DNA of 64,000 nt from positions 16,251,501-16,315,500 of the forward strand of contig CM072339.1 in the NCBI GenBank assembly GCA_036874045.1, read 5' to 3'. The position numbers were made by a program, and so were the translations under genes. The stretch is from Cymodocea nodosa. Its lineage: Eukaryota; Streptophyta; Magnoliopsida; Alismatales; Cymodoceaceae. The notes beneath the pieces are model-generated. The model had not been told where the DNA came from. It worked only from the letters and a program-made list of their open reading frames with translations, and searched no databases. Below, one piece after another: positions 33,901 through 44,600 of this stretch (the first letter of the stretch is position 1; each line of letters starts with the position of its first letter).

Positions 33901-35518
33901 TCTGGACTCGCGATTCTATAGGGAGAGGAGACAGAATTGTAAGTGGTTTAATTTTCAGTGGTGTAATCGCGTTGCAAGTAGTGTTGGAAGTATTTACTGT
34001 CGAGTGAGATTACTTTACATTTCACCTTTCGCCCATTTCCATGTTCATATTAAAACAAAAATACTAAAAACAATTTATCTATATTTGTATATTGTATTTG
34101 AGTGTATTGTTTGTGTTGTGTCGTGATTAATGTTATCTTTGTCAGTGTTGTGATTGTTTTATATTGTTTTAGTTTTACAGTTTACTGAAATTGGTTCGTT
34201 CAAAAGACTTAAAGATTTTAATGGTTACTGCTTGAATTATCTGAATGTTAGTATTGTTTAATGATAAATCTAATGTTAACTAACATTAAAGAGCTTAATT
34301 GATGTTATTTACAATCTGTGGAATCACCAAATGGTTGGCCGAATTCCTCTGTAAATAGCAATATTAAAAAGAAAAAGACAGGTTCGTGGAGTTAACTTAA
34401 GTCCACGAGGTTAGTCCGTTGAGTTAGCCATAACTCAACGAACTTTGTCCGTTCAGTTAACTGTAATTCAACGGAGAGCTTATTGAATATATAAATTTGA
34501 TTGTTAACAAACGAACAGTTCTCAAGTTCTTCAGCAATTCCCTGTGGGATCGACCATTACTTGCACACTGATATAATAGACACTATGCACTTGTAGTTAA
34601 AGTACAAATTGGAATTAATATCTAAATTGTATTAAAGGTTGTTTGTTTACTTCTAAAAGAGAGAATAGGCATAAACACAAAAACTTCACGATGTTGTTCC
34701 CCTTTGATTTTATATTGGGCTTTTAACTTTTCTTTAGCCCTCTTTTTGCACTATGCATCAAACACTAGATGTGCTATAGCTACTGCCAATTCTTCGATTC
34801 TCCTTGGTCTTTTCCTATTTGTATCAGTTCTTGAAATTCTCTTCTTTCTTCTTCAGTAGAAGGCCCCAAAATTGCTGCTCGTTCCAACAGCCTTGGTGGT
34901 GGAACTGAAGGTCTTGGCTGCTGTTCCTTAGGAACAGGTCTTTCAGCAGTCGGTTCCTCTTGTTCTTCAGTTGCCTTCCTTTGTTGCTCCCAGATCGCCC
35001 ATTAAGCTTGTCTACCTATGCGTCTTTTGAAGTAGAGCCAGGACTTACGTTGGATTAGTTCTAGGGCAACTTCATTATTTGACCTGATTTTCTTTCTTTA
35101 CTTACAGCAATTTTCGAAGCAACTTTGATTCTAGTTTCCATTATCTGAGGAATTTGTATAACCAAATCTACTAACATTTTCCTCCAATAGAAAAGGTCAA
35201 ATTCTACCTTTAGTAGCTCTTTTTCCTTCATCGTATTCCTGATTTTCTACCTCGTGTGCCATTCCTTTATATCTTTGAGAAATTCTGACATATCAACTTC
35301 ATTTTCCCATAACTCAAGTGTCATCTTCCTCATCGTGGAGTTACACAATGGAACGGAATCACTCTGATCTTTACTATTCTAAGTTCTAAATAATTCTGTG
35401 GATAATGCCTCCAAACCCTAAGTTTAGTATAAATAACCCCTAAATTTAGGCAAGTAATCGGGTCACTTCCCATGCAAAACTCTCGCTCTCCCATCCGTGG
35501 AATTACGATTAACTCCAC
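30998..35518 (-). pseudogene. Accessory (env-position) gene of A, split by a solo LTR
   Basis: Read right to left on the minus strand. Near 35330-35518 there is a short N-terminal frame. Then comes a highly charged linker with an acidic run (DSEEEEEEQQQQEQREEE near 32300), then a folded part (FEFQGLLQFISQGRGH, LVPCFYANLREGERG, ELLHNILGLKNEG, LNRLKHLNGKAHMIANILI, ELSQFVKWATYAVVNRIQIN). The end is a coiled coil (VERINQLKQQVEKLQKEVDE, LRRKD). The folded part resembles a domain common in plant transposon-encoded proteins of unknown function (I think Pfam's putative plant transposon protein family, Transposase_32; not checked). The gene is broken, including a solo LTR at 32584-34684. Function unknown; it occupies the place of the env-like gene of Athila elements. 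Confidence 0.7.
32584..34684 (+). mobile_element. Solo LTR (LTR1 type) in the accessory gene of A
   Basis: Starts TGTTTAGAATG at 32584 and runs about 2.1 kb in the orientation opposite to A. The 5-bp repeat CTTCA flanks it (32579-32583 and 34685-34689), and the accessory gene is continuous across it when compared with F (45290-45340). The right end stops a little short of the usual CAAACA terminus. Hairpins lie at 33240-33320 and 34385-34480. Confidence 0.88.
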
Positions 35519-36070
35519 GGACTTAGTCCGTGGACTTAACTATAGTACTCCGTTGAGTTAGAGTTAACTCAACAGGGTAAATTTGTTAACTTATCCTAGA
35601 CTCAACGGAGTAAGTTCGTTGAGTTATGGGTAACTCAACAAACTTTTCGTAAAGTAATATCTAATAAAAATGCATATAATAATAATTTTTTACTTCGATC
35701 AATATCAAAGAATTTTCGGTTTAGCCGATCTTACTTTTTCTACATTTTAAAATTTTCCAGTCAAACCGTTATATTCCTCGATTGAACCTAAATTACAAAT
35801 ATATATATATATATTTTCTTTTCTATCGGTTGAACCGATACTGTACTCCGGTAACACCGACATTAAACTAAATATAATATAAATATCCTTTTTTTTATAT
35901 TTTTGTGTTTCGGTCAGACTGATGGATCTTGTTGGTTAAATCGCAACAAAAAAATTTCTCTTTTTTTAAAAAAATATATTTCGATAAATTTCTTACTAAG
36001 TGAAGCTCGAGTAATCCTCTACTTTTACTTCTTCTATAATTCAAAAGGAACTTTTTGGTATTTTTAAAGT
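35519..36070 (-). other. Hairpin-rich spacer of A between IN and accessory gene
   Basis: Non-coding. GTTGAGTTA/TAACTCAAC units lie at about 35500-35645 and CGGTTGAACCG-type units at 35690-35950. It is collinear with 43971-44600 in F. Confidence 0.7.
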
Positions 36071-39000
36071 AGGCTTAAGTCTTTGTCCATTTACTTTAAA
36101 TATATTCTGATTCTTAGAATTTCAATTTCTATAACTCCATAGGGATAAATATTGCGAACTATGTAAGGTCCTGCCCATCTAGATCTTAATTTTCCTAGAT
36201 GGTTATGGAGTCTAGTCATGTAAAGATATAGTTCTTGTCTTATTTCAAAGGTTTTTGGAATAATTTTCCTATAATGCCAAAACTTCATTTTCTCTTATAG
36301 TTTTTGAATAAGCTTCATTCCTAAATTCTTCTAATTCAATCAATTGTATTTTCCTATTTTCAGTAGCTTGATTTAAATTAGTGTTGAGAATTTTTAGTAC
36401 CCAATAAGCTTTATGTTCAATTTCTATTGGTAAATGACAATTTTTTCCATATACTAGCCTAAAGGGCGACATACCTAAGCTTGTCTTATAAACAGTTTTG
36501 TAAGCCCAAAGTGCATCTATCAATCTATTAGCCCAATCTATTCTAGTAGGATTTACTACTTTTTCTAAGATTAACTTAATTTATTTGTTTGCACTTTCTA
36601 CTTGTCCATTAGTTTGCAGATGATATGATGTTGCAATTTTGTGGTTTACTCTATATTTCTTTATTAAGGCTTTAAAACTTCTATTACAGAAATGAGTTCC
36701 TCTATCATTGATAATAGCTTTAGGTATCCCAAATCTGGCAATTATATTGGTTCTTATAAATTGTATTACTACTTTGTTGTCATTAGTTTTTGTAGGAATA
36801 GCTTCTATCCATTTAGATACATAATCCACCTCCAACAATATATAATTAAATTGATTAGACGTAGGAAATGGACCCATAAAATCTATTCCCCACACATCAA
36901 AGATTTCAACCTCAACAATAGGATTAAGATGTAGCATATTCCTCTTTGATATTCTTCCTATTTGTTGACATTTTAAACAGCTTAAGCAATATTTATGAGC
37001 ATCTTTGAATAGTGTTGGCCAATAAAATCCATATTGCAGAATTTTAGCAACAATTTTCCCTGAACCAAAATGCCCTCTACATGCTTGGTCATGGTAGAAA
37101 GACAATATGCTCTGATATTCAGTTTCTAGAACACACCTCCTTAAAACCAGATTAGGACATTTCTTAAATAAGTATGAGTCTTCCCAATAGTAATATTTTA
37201 CTCTTGAAAAGAACAATTTCTTATCTTGTCTATTCCAATCTTTAGGTGTTAAACCAGTAACTAAGTAATTAACTATGTCTGCATACCAAGGCATTATGTT
37301 GATGGTCATTAATTGTTCATCAGGAAAATTATCATTAATTTCAATATTTGATTTTTCTATTTGTAATCTTGATAAATGATCTACTACTACATTCTCACAA
37401 CCTTTCTTATCTTTAATTTCTAGATTAAATTCTTGTAATAATAATATCCACCAGATCAATCTCGGTTTGGTCTCTTTTTTTGCTATTAGGTGTTTTAAAG
37501 TTGAATGATCCGTGTATACTATCACTTTAACTCCAATCAGATATGATCTAAACTTTTCTAAGGCAAACACAACAGCTAACAATTCTTTTTCAGTAGTTGT
37601 ATAATTAACTTGAGCATCATTTAAGGTTTAGCTTGCATAATGAATCACTCTAGGAGATTTTTCTATCTTCTGTCCCAACACTACTCCTATAGTAAAATCA
37701 GATGCATCATACATTAATTCAAATGGATGGCTTCAATTAGGTGCTTGAATTATAGGAGTTGAAATTAAGCTAGTTTTAAGCTTGAAAAATGCTTCTTTGT
37801 AATTTTTATCAAAATTGAGTGGGACATCTTTTAATAGATTGGTTAAAGGTCTAGCTATTTTGCTAAAATCTTTAATAAATCTTCTATAAAATCCAGCATG
37901 TCCTAGAAATGATCTAATATCTTTTACTGATTTAGGTTCTGGTAGATTAGAAATTACTTCTATTTTAGCCTTATCTACTTCTAACCCTTTCTTTGAAACA
38001 ACATGTCCTAAGACTATTCCTTGTTAACCATGAAGTGACATCTTTCCCAATTTAGAACCAGACTTTTTTCCACACAACGTTTTAATACCTGGTCAAAATT
38101 GTTTATACACACTTCATATGAAGTTCCATAAATAGTAAAATCATCCATAAATATTTCTAAAAAATCTTCAATCATTTCAGTGAATATGCCTTGCATACAC
38201 ATTTGAAAGGTGGCTGATGCATTACATAGTTTGAATGACATTCTCTTAAAAGCATAAGTTCTATTAGGACAAGTGAAAGTTGTTTTCTCTTGATCCTCTA
38301 ATGCTATTGGGACTTGGTTATATCCTGAATACCTGTCTAGAAAACAAAAATATTCTTGTCCTACTAATTTTTCTAGCATTTGATCTATGAAAGGTAAGGG
38401 AAAATGATCTTTCCTAGTCACTGCATTCATCTTTCTATAATCTATACACACTCTCCAACCTGATTGAATTCTAGTAGGTATCAAGTCTTGACTTTCATTC
38501 TTAATAACTATTAATCCTAATTTCTTGGGAATTACATGGATTGGGCTAACCCATGAGCTATTAGAAATCAGATAAATTATGTCATTATCTAAGCATTTAA
38601 CTATTTCCTTCCTAACTACTTCTTTAAGGTTTGAATTTAATCTTCTCTTAGGAATTCTAACAGGTTTAGCATTCTCTTCTAAATATATGTGGTGACAGCA
38701 TAAAGTTGCACTTAACCCTTTTATATCAGTCATAGTCCATCCTATTGCTTCTTTATAAGTTTTGACTACATCTTTTAATTTAGCAATTTGATCTTGTTTT
38801 AAATCTGAAGCAATAATGATTGGACAAGTTCGTTTTTCTTCCAGAAATATATAGGTTAATTTAGGAGGTAAAGGTTTTAATTCTAATTGCTGCCCATTAG
38901 AAGCTAGAGCTCCTAATTGAACATCATCATTTTCTAAATTATTTTCTTTCTGATCTCCTTCTATATTTATGCTTTCACTTTCTTCTAAAGTTTCAGAATT

Positions 39001-39660
39001 GAGTTGCTTATTTAATTCTTCTTGAATCACATCATCTAGCATATCTCTTTCATCCTCTAAAAGGTCTATAGTATGTAAGGACATTTCTAACTCCTCAAAC
39101 TTTTCTAGTTTGAAAATATTTAGTTGAGTATCCTCATTACCATATGTTAACTTCATTACTCCAGTTTTACAATTTATAACAACTCCTGATGTTGCTAAAA
39201 ATGGTCTTCCCAAAATTAAAGATGGATCACTATTTTTATGCTTAATTTGTTGGGAATCCAAAATTACTATATCAATAGGATATATGAAGTTTTTGATTTT
39301 AATTAAGACATCCTCTATTTTTCCTCTAGGGTATCTTATACTTCTATCAGCTAATTGAATAACAATCCTAGTAGGGATTAAGCCTTCTAATCCTAAGGAT
39401 GCAAATATATCACTTAGCATAACATTTATACATGCACCTAAGTCTATTAAGGTTCTTTCTAGAATGATATTTCCTATGGTGCATGATATAACAAGGATTC
39501 CAGTATCAGATAACTTTTTAGGAATTTGTGGTAGAAATAGGGAACTACTTTGCTTAGCTAAAAAGACTTTCCTTAAAACTTTTCGCTCTCTTTTCTTAGT
39601 ACACCAATCCTTAAGAAATTTAGCACAATGTGTCATTTTTTGCAATAAATCTAACAAATG
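36071..39660 (-). pseudogene. pol of element A (PR, RT, RNase H, IN)
   Basis: Gypsy pol order on the minus strand. The protease is near 39250-39660 (LPQIPKKLSDTGILVISC; active-site block ERTLIDLGA; LADRSIRYPRGKIEDVLIKI; LILGRPFLATSGVVINCKTG). RT is near 37850-38750 (GWRVCIDYRKMNAVTRKDHF; EIFMDDFTIYG). RNase H is near 37380-37800 ([18 protein letters not shown]). Integrase is near 36071-37330, with the HHCC zinc part ([23 protein letters not shown]), core ([35 protein letters not shown]) and a C-terminal part (GKLRSRWAGPYIVRNIYPYG). All match Athila-lineage pol. Long stretches are open, but a few breaks separate the domains, so it is not one gene now. Confidence 0.88.
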
Positions 39661-40158
39661 AATGTTAACTTGTACTTTTTCAAAAATTTCTCTAATTTTT
39701 TCTTATTTTTCAGGAAATGTTTGTTGTAATCATTCAAGATAGGGTGCTAATAATTGTGATTTAAAAGATTCTTTTTCTTTCATTTGATTTGTTTAATCAT
39801 TTCTAGTCTCATTTGTAGATTAGGATTTTTCTCCATTGATTTCTATATTTTCAGATATTACATTTTCATTATCATTTTGGTTTTTGTTCTTATCCACCTT
39901 CATATTATTTTCGTTTTGAATTCTTTATGGTATATCAATTCTAGATCTTAATGTTATACATACATCTTCCAGATTTTCGTTACTTTCTTGATGATCTTGT
40001 ATATCATTTTCGTGATTATGATCTTCAACTGCTTTTAGTCTTAAATTACACTCTTTAAATTCTCTTGCATTGATATTTTCTTTTGTTTGTATGTCTTATA
40101 AATTATGCAAATCTATAACATTAGAATTTTCATTTATGTTGTCTTGTTGCATAACTTG
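39661..40158 (-). pseudogene. Linker between CCHC segment and protease in A
   Basis: AT-rich sequence that continues the CCHC segment toward pol. It is acidic and Asn/Lys-rich in translation and matches the linker after the CCHC segment in F (16690-16785). Decayed coding sequence. Confidence 0.5.
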
Positions 40159-40659
40159 TTATTTCATTGTATATTTGTCCAATGCTTTTAGTTTTCTTTC
40201 TAGATCATCTAATCCCATTGTATTCAATTTTTGATCAATTTTCATTATGGTTTTTTCAATTTCGTAAATGATATCAATTTTGAGTTCTAAATATGTTTCC
40301 TTATAGTTTAATTCGTTGACTTCTTGTTGCTGACACATAAATTGTTTCAGTTTGTCCATGTTTTTCTCTATGCTATGCTCCAGTCTATCATACCTATCCC
40401 AAATTTCATTGTCTCTCAACATATTACACATTCTAAGCTGACCATTAGTTGGGTAAACCATAGAATTCTCATACTCAGATCTATTATAGTGAAGATAATT
40501 CATTTGTTGTTCATGTGATCTAACCATCTGCAATTGTTTCAGTTTTAAACAATTAGAAATGTCGTGACCTTCCAAATTGCAGAATTCACACATGCTAACT
40601 ATAGGTTTTAGAAATCTTTGAGCATAAGCATATACCATATTCTCTATAGAAGTAAACAC
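40159..40659 (-). CDS. CCHC zinc-knuckle / coiled-coil segment of A
   Basis: An open frame of 166 codons. Near residues 20-36 it has CEFCNLEGHDISNC, a C-x2-C-x4-H-x4-C zinc knuckle like the nucleocapsid part of gag. A Met/Asn-rich stretch follows, then a predicted coiled coil (IDIIYEIEKTIMKIDQKLNT and LDDLERKLKALDKYTMK). In typical Athila elements this knuckle is inside gag, after the capsid part. Here it lies alone about 60 bp after the primer site, with the capsid-type gag thousands of bases downstream. It would bind the element RNA if made. The same arrangement is seen in F (16130-16785). Confidence 0.7.
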   Translation of the reverse strand: MFTSIENMVYAYAQRFLKPIVSMCEFCNLEGHDISNCLKLKQLQMVRSHEQQMNYLHYNRSEYENSMVYPTNGQLRMCNMLRDNEIWDRYDRLEHSIEKNMDKLKQFMCQQQEVNELNYKETYLELKIDIIYEIEKTIMKIDQKLNTMGLDDLERKLKALDKYTMK

Positions 40660-40715
40660 ACAACACTTTTGCTATTAAAACAAAACAGCACTTACAGTTG
40701 CTTAGCTTCTTAATT

Positions 40716-40733
40716 TCCCTGGCAACGGCGCTA
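40716..40733 (-). other. Primer binding site of element A
   Basis: TAGCGCCGTTGCCAGGGA on the minus strand, 7 bp after the LTR end. It differs at one or two bases from the Asp-type Athila primer site. Confidence 0.88.
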
Positions 40734-40740
40734 GAAAACT

Positions 40741-42818
40741 TGTTCAGGTTGCTTTAGGTGGCACTAGAGAACTTGTATTGGTTCCCAGGTAACAACGCTA
40801 AATAACTTGTATTTGTTAACTTCTGTTTTTAACTTAGTTAATTTGTCTTTATGCTTATCAGTAATTCCTTTTTAGAAGTAAACAAACAAGCTTTCACATA
40901 AATTAGATATTAATTCTAATTTGTATTTTAACTATAAGTGCACAGTGTATATTGTATTTGTGTGCAAGTACAGGTCGATCCCATAGAGAAATTGAGTAAA
41001 AATTGTGTACTGTTCCATTTTTTATAATATACTTAATGTATTCAGTAATCCCTCCGTTGAGTTACAATTAACACAACAGACTAATCTCATGGACTTAATT
41101 TAACTCCATGAGCCTATCTTTTCAATTTAATACTGCTATTTACAAAGGCTATTTACAAAGGAATTCAGCCAACCATTGGGCGGTTCCACAGATTGTAAAT
41201 AACATCAATTGAGCTCTTTAATGCTAGTGAATATTAGATTTATCATTAAGCAACACTAACATTCAAATATTTCAAACAGTAACCATTAAAATCTTTAAGT
41301 ATCTAGAACAATCGATTTCAGTAAACTGTAATGCTATTTTTTATTTTCTGAATCAAACAAACACAAAACATTCACAATACTAATAATAATAACTTTACAT
41401 CACAATACAACACTTAAATACTAAATATAAATTTAGATAAGTTGTTGTTTTTGGTATTTTTGTTTTAAGATGTTCATGAAAATGGACGAACGGTGACATG
41501 TAAAAATCTCTATCGATAGTATATACTTCTATCACTACATGCTACGCGATTACACTACTAAAAACTTAATCACTTACAATTTTGCCTCCTCTTCCTATAG
41601 AATCGCGAGTCTAGAATTGCAAGATGATCTCCTCTTCAGTATACTAGTATCAACCCAAAACCAAGGCTAGAAGCTTTACAATCTCTTGAGATATGAGTTG
41701 GTGCTTGGTGAAAATGGCTTTCCTTCCCATGATGCGATCACTCCTCACAGTGATTGTCAAGCACCGTGTTTGGCTCGGAATCGACCCGACATCAGGAAAG
41801 TATCCTCACAGACCTCCGATGGTTGGTGATTATGGTAATGCTGGTGATGTTGGTGAATTGTTGGTGATGGTGTGGATGATTCAGTGAACTTCCGACACTG
41901 CTTGCAGTTAGCGCGATCCTCCACCTTTACACACACTACCACACACCGCCAACCACACCTTCTTTGTTTTTTCTCCTCTTCTTTTATATTTCTTCAATAG
42001 TAACTGCTTCTGCTTTAAATGATCGGTTGGATTTCCTTCATTCAGATCAACAATGGTGATTTTTTCTCCCTTCCACGAGTGAATTCTTACGTGATATGTG
42101 CAATCGTGGCTTCCCTTTGAATGTCTTATTTCTATAACCGCTACAATGGCATATTAGAAAATAAATGGTTCGTGGAGTTACAGATAACTCAATGGACTTA
42201 CTTCCTTGATTTAACTATAAAACACGTGCAATAAAGAAATAAGCTGCTAACATAATGCATTACCTTAGTGTGTATTCATGTAACTCAACGCGTTTAGTTA
42301 TGCTAACTTAACGAGTTAAACATGTGCATCTCACGTGACATAATAAAGTATTTTAAATTCAACACATGCATCATTCTAACTTAAAGAGTTCAAATATATA
42401 ACTTACGATTTTCACTCACTAACTCAACGAGTTCTCACGTGATCTTTTTATACCTTTAAACCTGTAACTCAACGAGTTGGCACGTGATCTTTTAACAAAA
42501 AGAACACTAACTCAACTAGTTGATACTGTTTACTTAAATATTCTTTTAGCATTTAAAACATAACTGTCTAGTACATGCAATATAACTCTCCGAAATAACC
42601 GAAAATTCAGATACTAAAGAATTAAAAACCAGCAACTTACTGATAGTTCAGAAATATACTAAATTAACATTAATTCCCTGAAATTATGTAGATTCTTTCA
42701 TTAAAACATATAACAGTGCAATTATAACATAATAGCTTAATTCTCATATGATAAGCTAAATATTATGTAATTAACCATCATTTAACTGTTAATATTATGC
42801 ACTTTTTCATTCTAAACA
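40741..42818 (-). mobile_element. 5' LTR of element A
   Basis: A 2078-bp LTR1 with both ends recognisable (TGTTTAGAATG at 42818 on the minus strand, CTGAACA at 40741). It interrupts the integrase of F. Its U3 holds TTAACGAGTT palindromes and ACGTG motifs at 42230-42550, the block that resembles LTR2. The antisense frame common to LTR1 is at 41693-41887 plus. Confidence 0.88.
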
Positions 42819-43970
42819 AGGTGTGTTCTAGAAATTGAATATTAGAATATATTATCTTTCTGCCATGATCAAGCATGTGGAGGGCATTTTGGTTCAGAGA
42901 AAACTGCTGCCAAAATTCTACAATGTAGCTTTTATTGGCCAACAATATTCAAAGATGCTCATAAATACTGCTTAAGTTGTTTAAAATGTCAACAAATAGG
43001 ACGAATATCAAAGAGGAATATGATGCCTCTCAATCCAATTATTGAGGTTGAAATCTTTGATGTATGGGGAATAGATTTTATGGGTCCATTTCCTATGTCT
43101 AATCAATTTAATTATATATTGTTGGGGGTGGATTATGTATCTAAATGGATAGAAGTTATTCCTACAAAAACTAATAACAACAAAGTGGTAATACGGTTTA
43201 TAAGAACTAATATAATTATCAGATTTAGAATACCTAATGTTATTATCAATGATATAGGAACTCATTTCTGTAATAGAAGTTTTGAAGCCTTAATGAAGAA
43301 ATATGGAGTAAATCACAAAATTGTAATATCATATCATCCGCAAACAAGTAGACAAGTAGAAAGTGCAAACAAACAAATTAAGTTAATCTTAGAAAAAGTA
43401 GTAAATCCTACTAGAAAAGATTGGGCTAATAGATTAATAGATGCACTTTGGACTTATAGAACTACTTATAAGGCAAGCTTAGGTATGTCACCTTTTAGGC
43501 TAGTATATGGAAAAAATTATCATTTACCAGCTGAAATTGAACATAAAGCTTATTGGGCATTAAAAACTCTAAACACTAATTTAAATCAAGCTGCTAAAAA
43601 TAAGAAAATACAATTGATTGAATTAGAAGAATTTAGGAATGAAGCTTATGCGAAAATTGTAAGAGAAAAAGAGAAAATAAAGTTCTGACATGACAAGAAA
43701 ATTATTCTAAAAACCTTTGAAATAGGACAAGAAGTATATCTTTATATGAATAGACTCCATAACCATCCAGGAAAATTAAGATCTAGATGGGCAAGACCTT
43801 ATATAATTCGAAATATTTATTCCTATGGAGCTATTGAAATTGAAAATTCTAAAAATCAAAATATATTTAAAGTAAATGGACAAAGACTTAGACCTATTCT
43901 AAAGATTCCAAAAAGTTCCTTTACAATTATAGAAGAAAGAGTAGAGGACTACTCAAGCTTTACTTAGTAA
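42819..43970 (+). pseudogene. Integrase of element F
   Basis: The plus strand reads the same integrase as A: zinc part ([30 protein letters not shown]), core ([33 protein letters not shown]) and C-terminal part (GKLRSRWARPYIIRNIYSYG, VNGQRLRPIL). The invariant Asp of the second core motif lies in an altered context. Everything N-terminal of the zinc part lies beyond the A insertion or is missing. A few breaks. Confidence 0.85.
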
Positions 43971-44600
43971 GAAATTATCTAAATAGCAAAAAAAAAAAAC
44001 CTTATTTAAACATAGTCACAATTCAACTGAAAGAAATTATCAATTTTATCGAAACATATATTAAAAGAAAAAATTGTTGTGGTTCAACTGACAGGATCCA
44101 TCTGTCTGATCGAAATATAAAAACATAAAAAATATAAAAAAATCTATATATTTAATAAGTAAAAATGTTGATTTTATCGAAACATAGTATCGGTTCAACT
44201 GGAAGAAAAATAAAAGAGAGTATTTAATTTTTGTTCAACCGAGGAATATAACGGTTTGACCAAAATTTTAAAATGTTAAAAAGTTAAGAGCTGATTAGAC
44301 CAAAAATTCTTTGGTCTTGACCGAAGTAAAAATTATTATTATAAGTATTTTTATTAGTTATAAATTTACGTGAAGTCCATTGAGTTACACTTAACTCAAC
44401 AAACTTACTCCCTTGAGTCTAGGATAAACTTACCCTGTTGAGTTAACTATAACCCAATGGAGTACGATAATTAAGTCCACAGACTTAGTCCGTGGAGTTA
44501 ACTGTAACTCCATAGAGAGGTAAGTGAGAGAGCGAAAGTTTACGCAGGAAAATGACTCAATTACCCGCTAAAACTTAGGATTTGGGGGCATTATTCGCAA
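43971..44600 (+). other. Hairpin-rich spacer of F
   Basis: Non-coding. CGGTTCAACTG/CGAAACATAGTATCGG units lie at about 44000-44340 and GTTGAGTTA/TAACTC units at 44375-44520. A GTAAGT donor-like site lies at 44520 but is not kept in A. Confidence 0.65.

Larger units (their letters stand above)
16785..42818 (-). mobile_element. Athila-lineage element A, pol-bearing
   Basis: Reading right to left: 5' LTR (40741-42818), Asp-type primer site (40716-40733), CCHC segment, PR-RT-RH-IN (36071-39660), hairpin spacer, accessory gene (30998-35518, holding a solo LTR), leader, gag (split by element B), F-box copy (18347-19484) and 3' non-coding region ending abruptly at about 16785. The 3' LTR is absent. 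Without nested insertions about 15 kb remains, so an intact copy would be about 17 kb, very large for the lineage. Lineage is shown by the primer site, the protease motif LADRSIRYPRGKIEDVLIKI and the internal TTGAGGACAATG motif. It is broken, with at least a dozen breaks over its coding parts plus three large structural ones. Confidence 0.82.

Noticed and set aside
36692-36934. Plus-strand frame over the integrase of A
   Set aside because: It is the shadow of integrase in the antisense direction; a similar shadow occurs at 43008-43265 over the F integrase.
44515-44530. GTAAGT splice donor in the F spacer for the F-box message
   Set aside because: A good consensus, but the aligned site in element A lacks it, so it is not a family feature.
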